Below the pieces are notes generated by a model. It did no database searches and was not told where the DNA came from. It saw nothing but the letters and a program-made list of their open reading frames with translations. From JBIKWN01 sp044376365 (lineage in GTDB: Bacteria; Bdellovibrionota_C; UBA2361; JBIKWN01): a DNA stretch of 7,632 bases. The DNA lies in assembly GCA_044376365.1 (NCBI GenBank), contig JBILLA010000125.1:1-7632 (forward strand), written 5' to 3'. Positions 7,236-7,632 of this stretch are shown one piece after another. A program made the position numbers and the translations under genes. Within the stretch, counting starts at the first letter, position 1. The number at the start of each line of letters is the position of its first letter.

Positions 7236-7632
7236 TGTGGGCCTTTCTTACCTTTTTCAGAACACTGATTACAAAGCTCCGCAAGTAGCTGGATTGTTGC
7301 AGCATTAAAATCACGCTGCTCACGAATAAAGTCTTTCATAAAGAATCGAATGACTGGGAAAAGGAGCTTTTTCATCTGTACAATCACTGGACCGATCCAC
7401 TTTCGATGCGAGCTAATATCCCCGACATGAAGATCAACTTCCCATAACTGACAGAGGCGACGGAGCTTTTCTAAAGATACTGCATCGACAGAAAGATCTT
7501 TAGGGATAAGATCAAGTGCGCGGTTGCGAATATTATCAACATCTTGTGCCCGTACGATGCCTTCCTGTAAACGGTTATCACAACGATCGTGTATCGCACT
7601 GACATACTGAAGTGCATCGGGAAGAGGTATTG
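7232..7632 (-). CDS. unrecognised protein with SHR amphipathic module, N-terminus outside window
   Basis: The reading frame is open from the window edge (first full codon at 7630) to a TGA at 7232 and gives 132 C-terminal residues; the start lies beyond base 7632. No catalytic motif is visible. Residues about 1-70 look soluble and helical (VSAIHDRCDNRLQEG, then LEKLRRLCQLWEVD). Residues 72-121 form a basic, partly hydrophobic amphipathic stretch beginning ISSHRKWIGPVIVQMKKLLF and ending in EQRDFNAATIQLLAELC. The same arrangement occurs in the methyltransferase two genes downstream (its residues 83-133), and I recall similar segments in N-terminal parts of glycan methyltransferases. The tail CSEKGKKGPQ is short and basic, so this protein ends soon after the module and carries no methyltransferase domain after it. 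The stop overlaps the transporter's GTG by four bases. Likely a membrane-associated accessory protein of the glycan pathway; function unknown. A larger enzyme whose catalytic domain lies upstream remains possible. Confidence 0.8.
   Translation of the reverse strand, partial: IPLPDALQYVSAIHDRCDNRLQEGIVRAQDVDNIRNRALDLIPKDLSVDAVSLEKLRRLCQLWEVDLHVGDISSHRKWIGPVIVQMKKLLFPVIRFFMKDFIREQRDFNAATIQLLAELCNQCSEKGKKGPQ
7242..7249 (-). promoter_or_regulatory. ribosome binding site of the rarD-like gene
   Basis: On the minus strand the bases read AAGAAAGG, ending six bases before the GTG at 7235. It lies inside the last codons of the preceding gene. It supports the GTG start and initiation coupled to termination upstream. 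Confidence 0.6.

Noticed and set aside
1..7632. Recoded TGA (as in some candidate-phylum bacteria)
   Set aside because: TGA ends four genes at positions that fit family lengths and overlap the next start codon, and no in-frame TGA interrupts a gene.
1..7632. CRISPR arrays, tRNAs, insertion sequences or attachment sites
   Set aside because: Essentially every base is inside a supported coding frame; no direct repeats, terminal inverted repeats or cloverleaf-like segments were seen by eye.

Overview
The window is a single block of seven tightly packed genes, all on the minus strand, and it reads as one operon running from base 7632 towards base 1. No gap between genes exceeds 18 bases. I see no promoter, terminator, RNA gene, repeat array or mobile element. 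Both end genes are cut by the window edge.

In transcription order the genes are: (1) the C-terminal part of an unrecognised protein with a basic, amphipathic 'SHR' module (7632-7232); (2) a RarD-type EamA membrane transporter (7235-6372); (3) a SAM-dependent methyltransferase with a long helical N-terminal region, of the type found in O-antigen and other surface-polysaccharide clusters (6356-4935); (4-6) three GT-B glycosyltransferases (4916-3822, 3825-2578, 2581-1358), the first and third canonical GT4 and the middle one divergent; (7) ligA, the NAD-dependent DNA ligase, with its first 455 codons present (1365-1). Four of the six junctions are stop/start overlaps (GTGA, GTGA, ATGA and an 8-base overlap), so translation is probably coupled.

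The organism is a bacterium: NAD-dependent ligase is essentially bacterial, and ribosome binding sites with AAGGAGG cores precede several genes. TGA is used as a normal stop, so there is no sign of TGA recoding. Base composition is moderate and codon use looks even across the genes. I cannot name the phylum. The methyltransferase type is common in Gram-negative O-antigen loci but also occurs in other envelope-glycan loci.

Working model (inference): the three glycosyltransferases build an oligosaccharide or polysaccharide, and the methyltransferase modifies or caps it at the membrane. Gene 1 carries the same SHR module as the methyltransferase's N-terminal region and may act with it at the same site. 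The transporter and the ligase are probably operon passengers. The most notable points are the SHR module shared by two separate proteins of the operon, and a housekeeping DNA ligase translationally coupled to a glycosyltransferase gene. I did not find a clearly new defence or mobile system.
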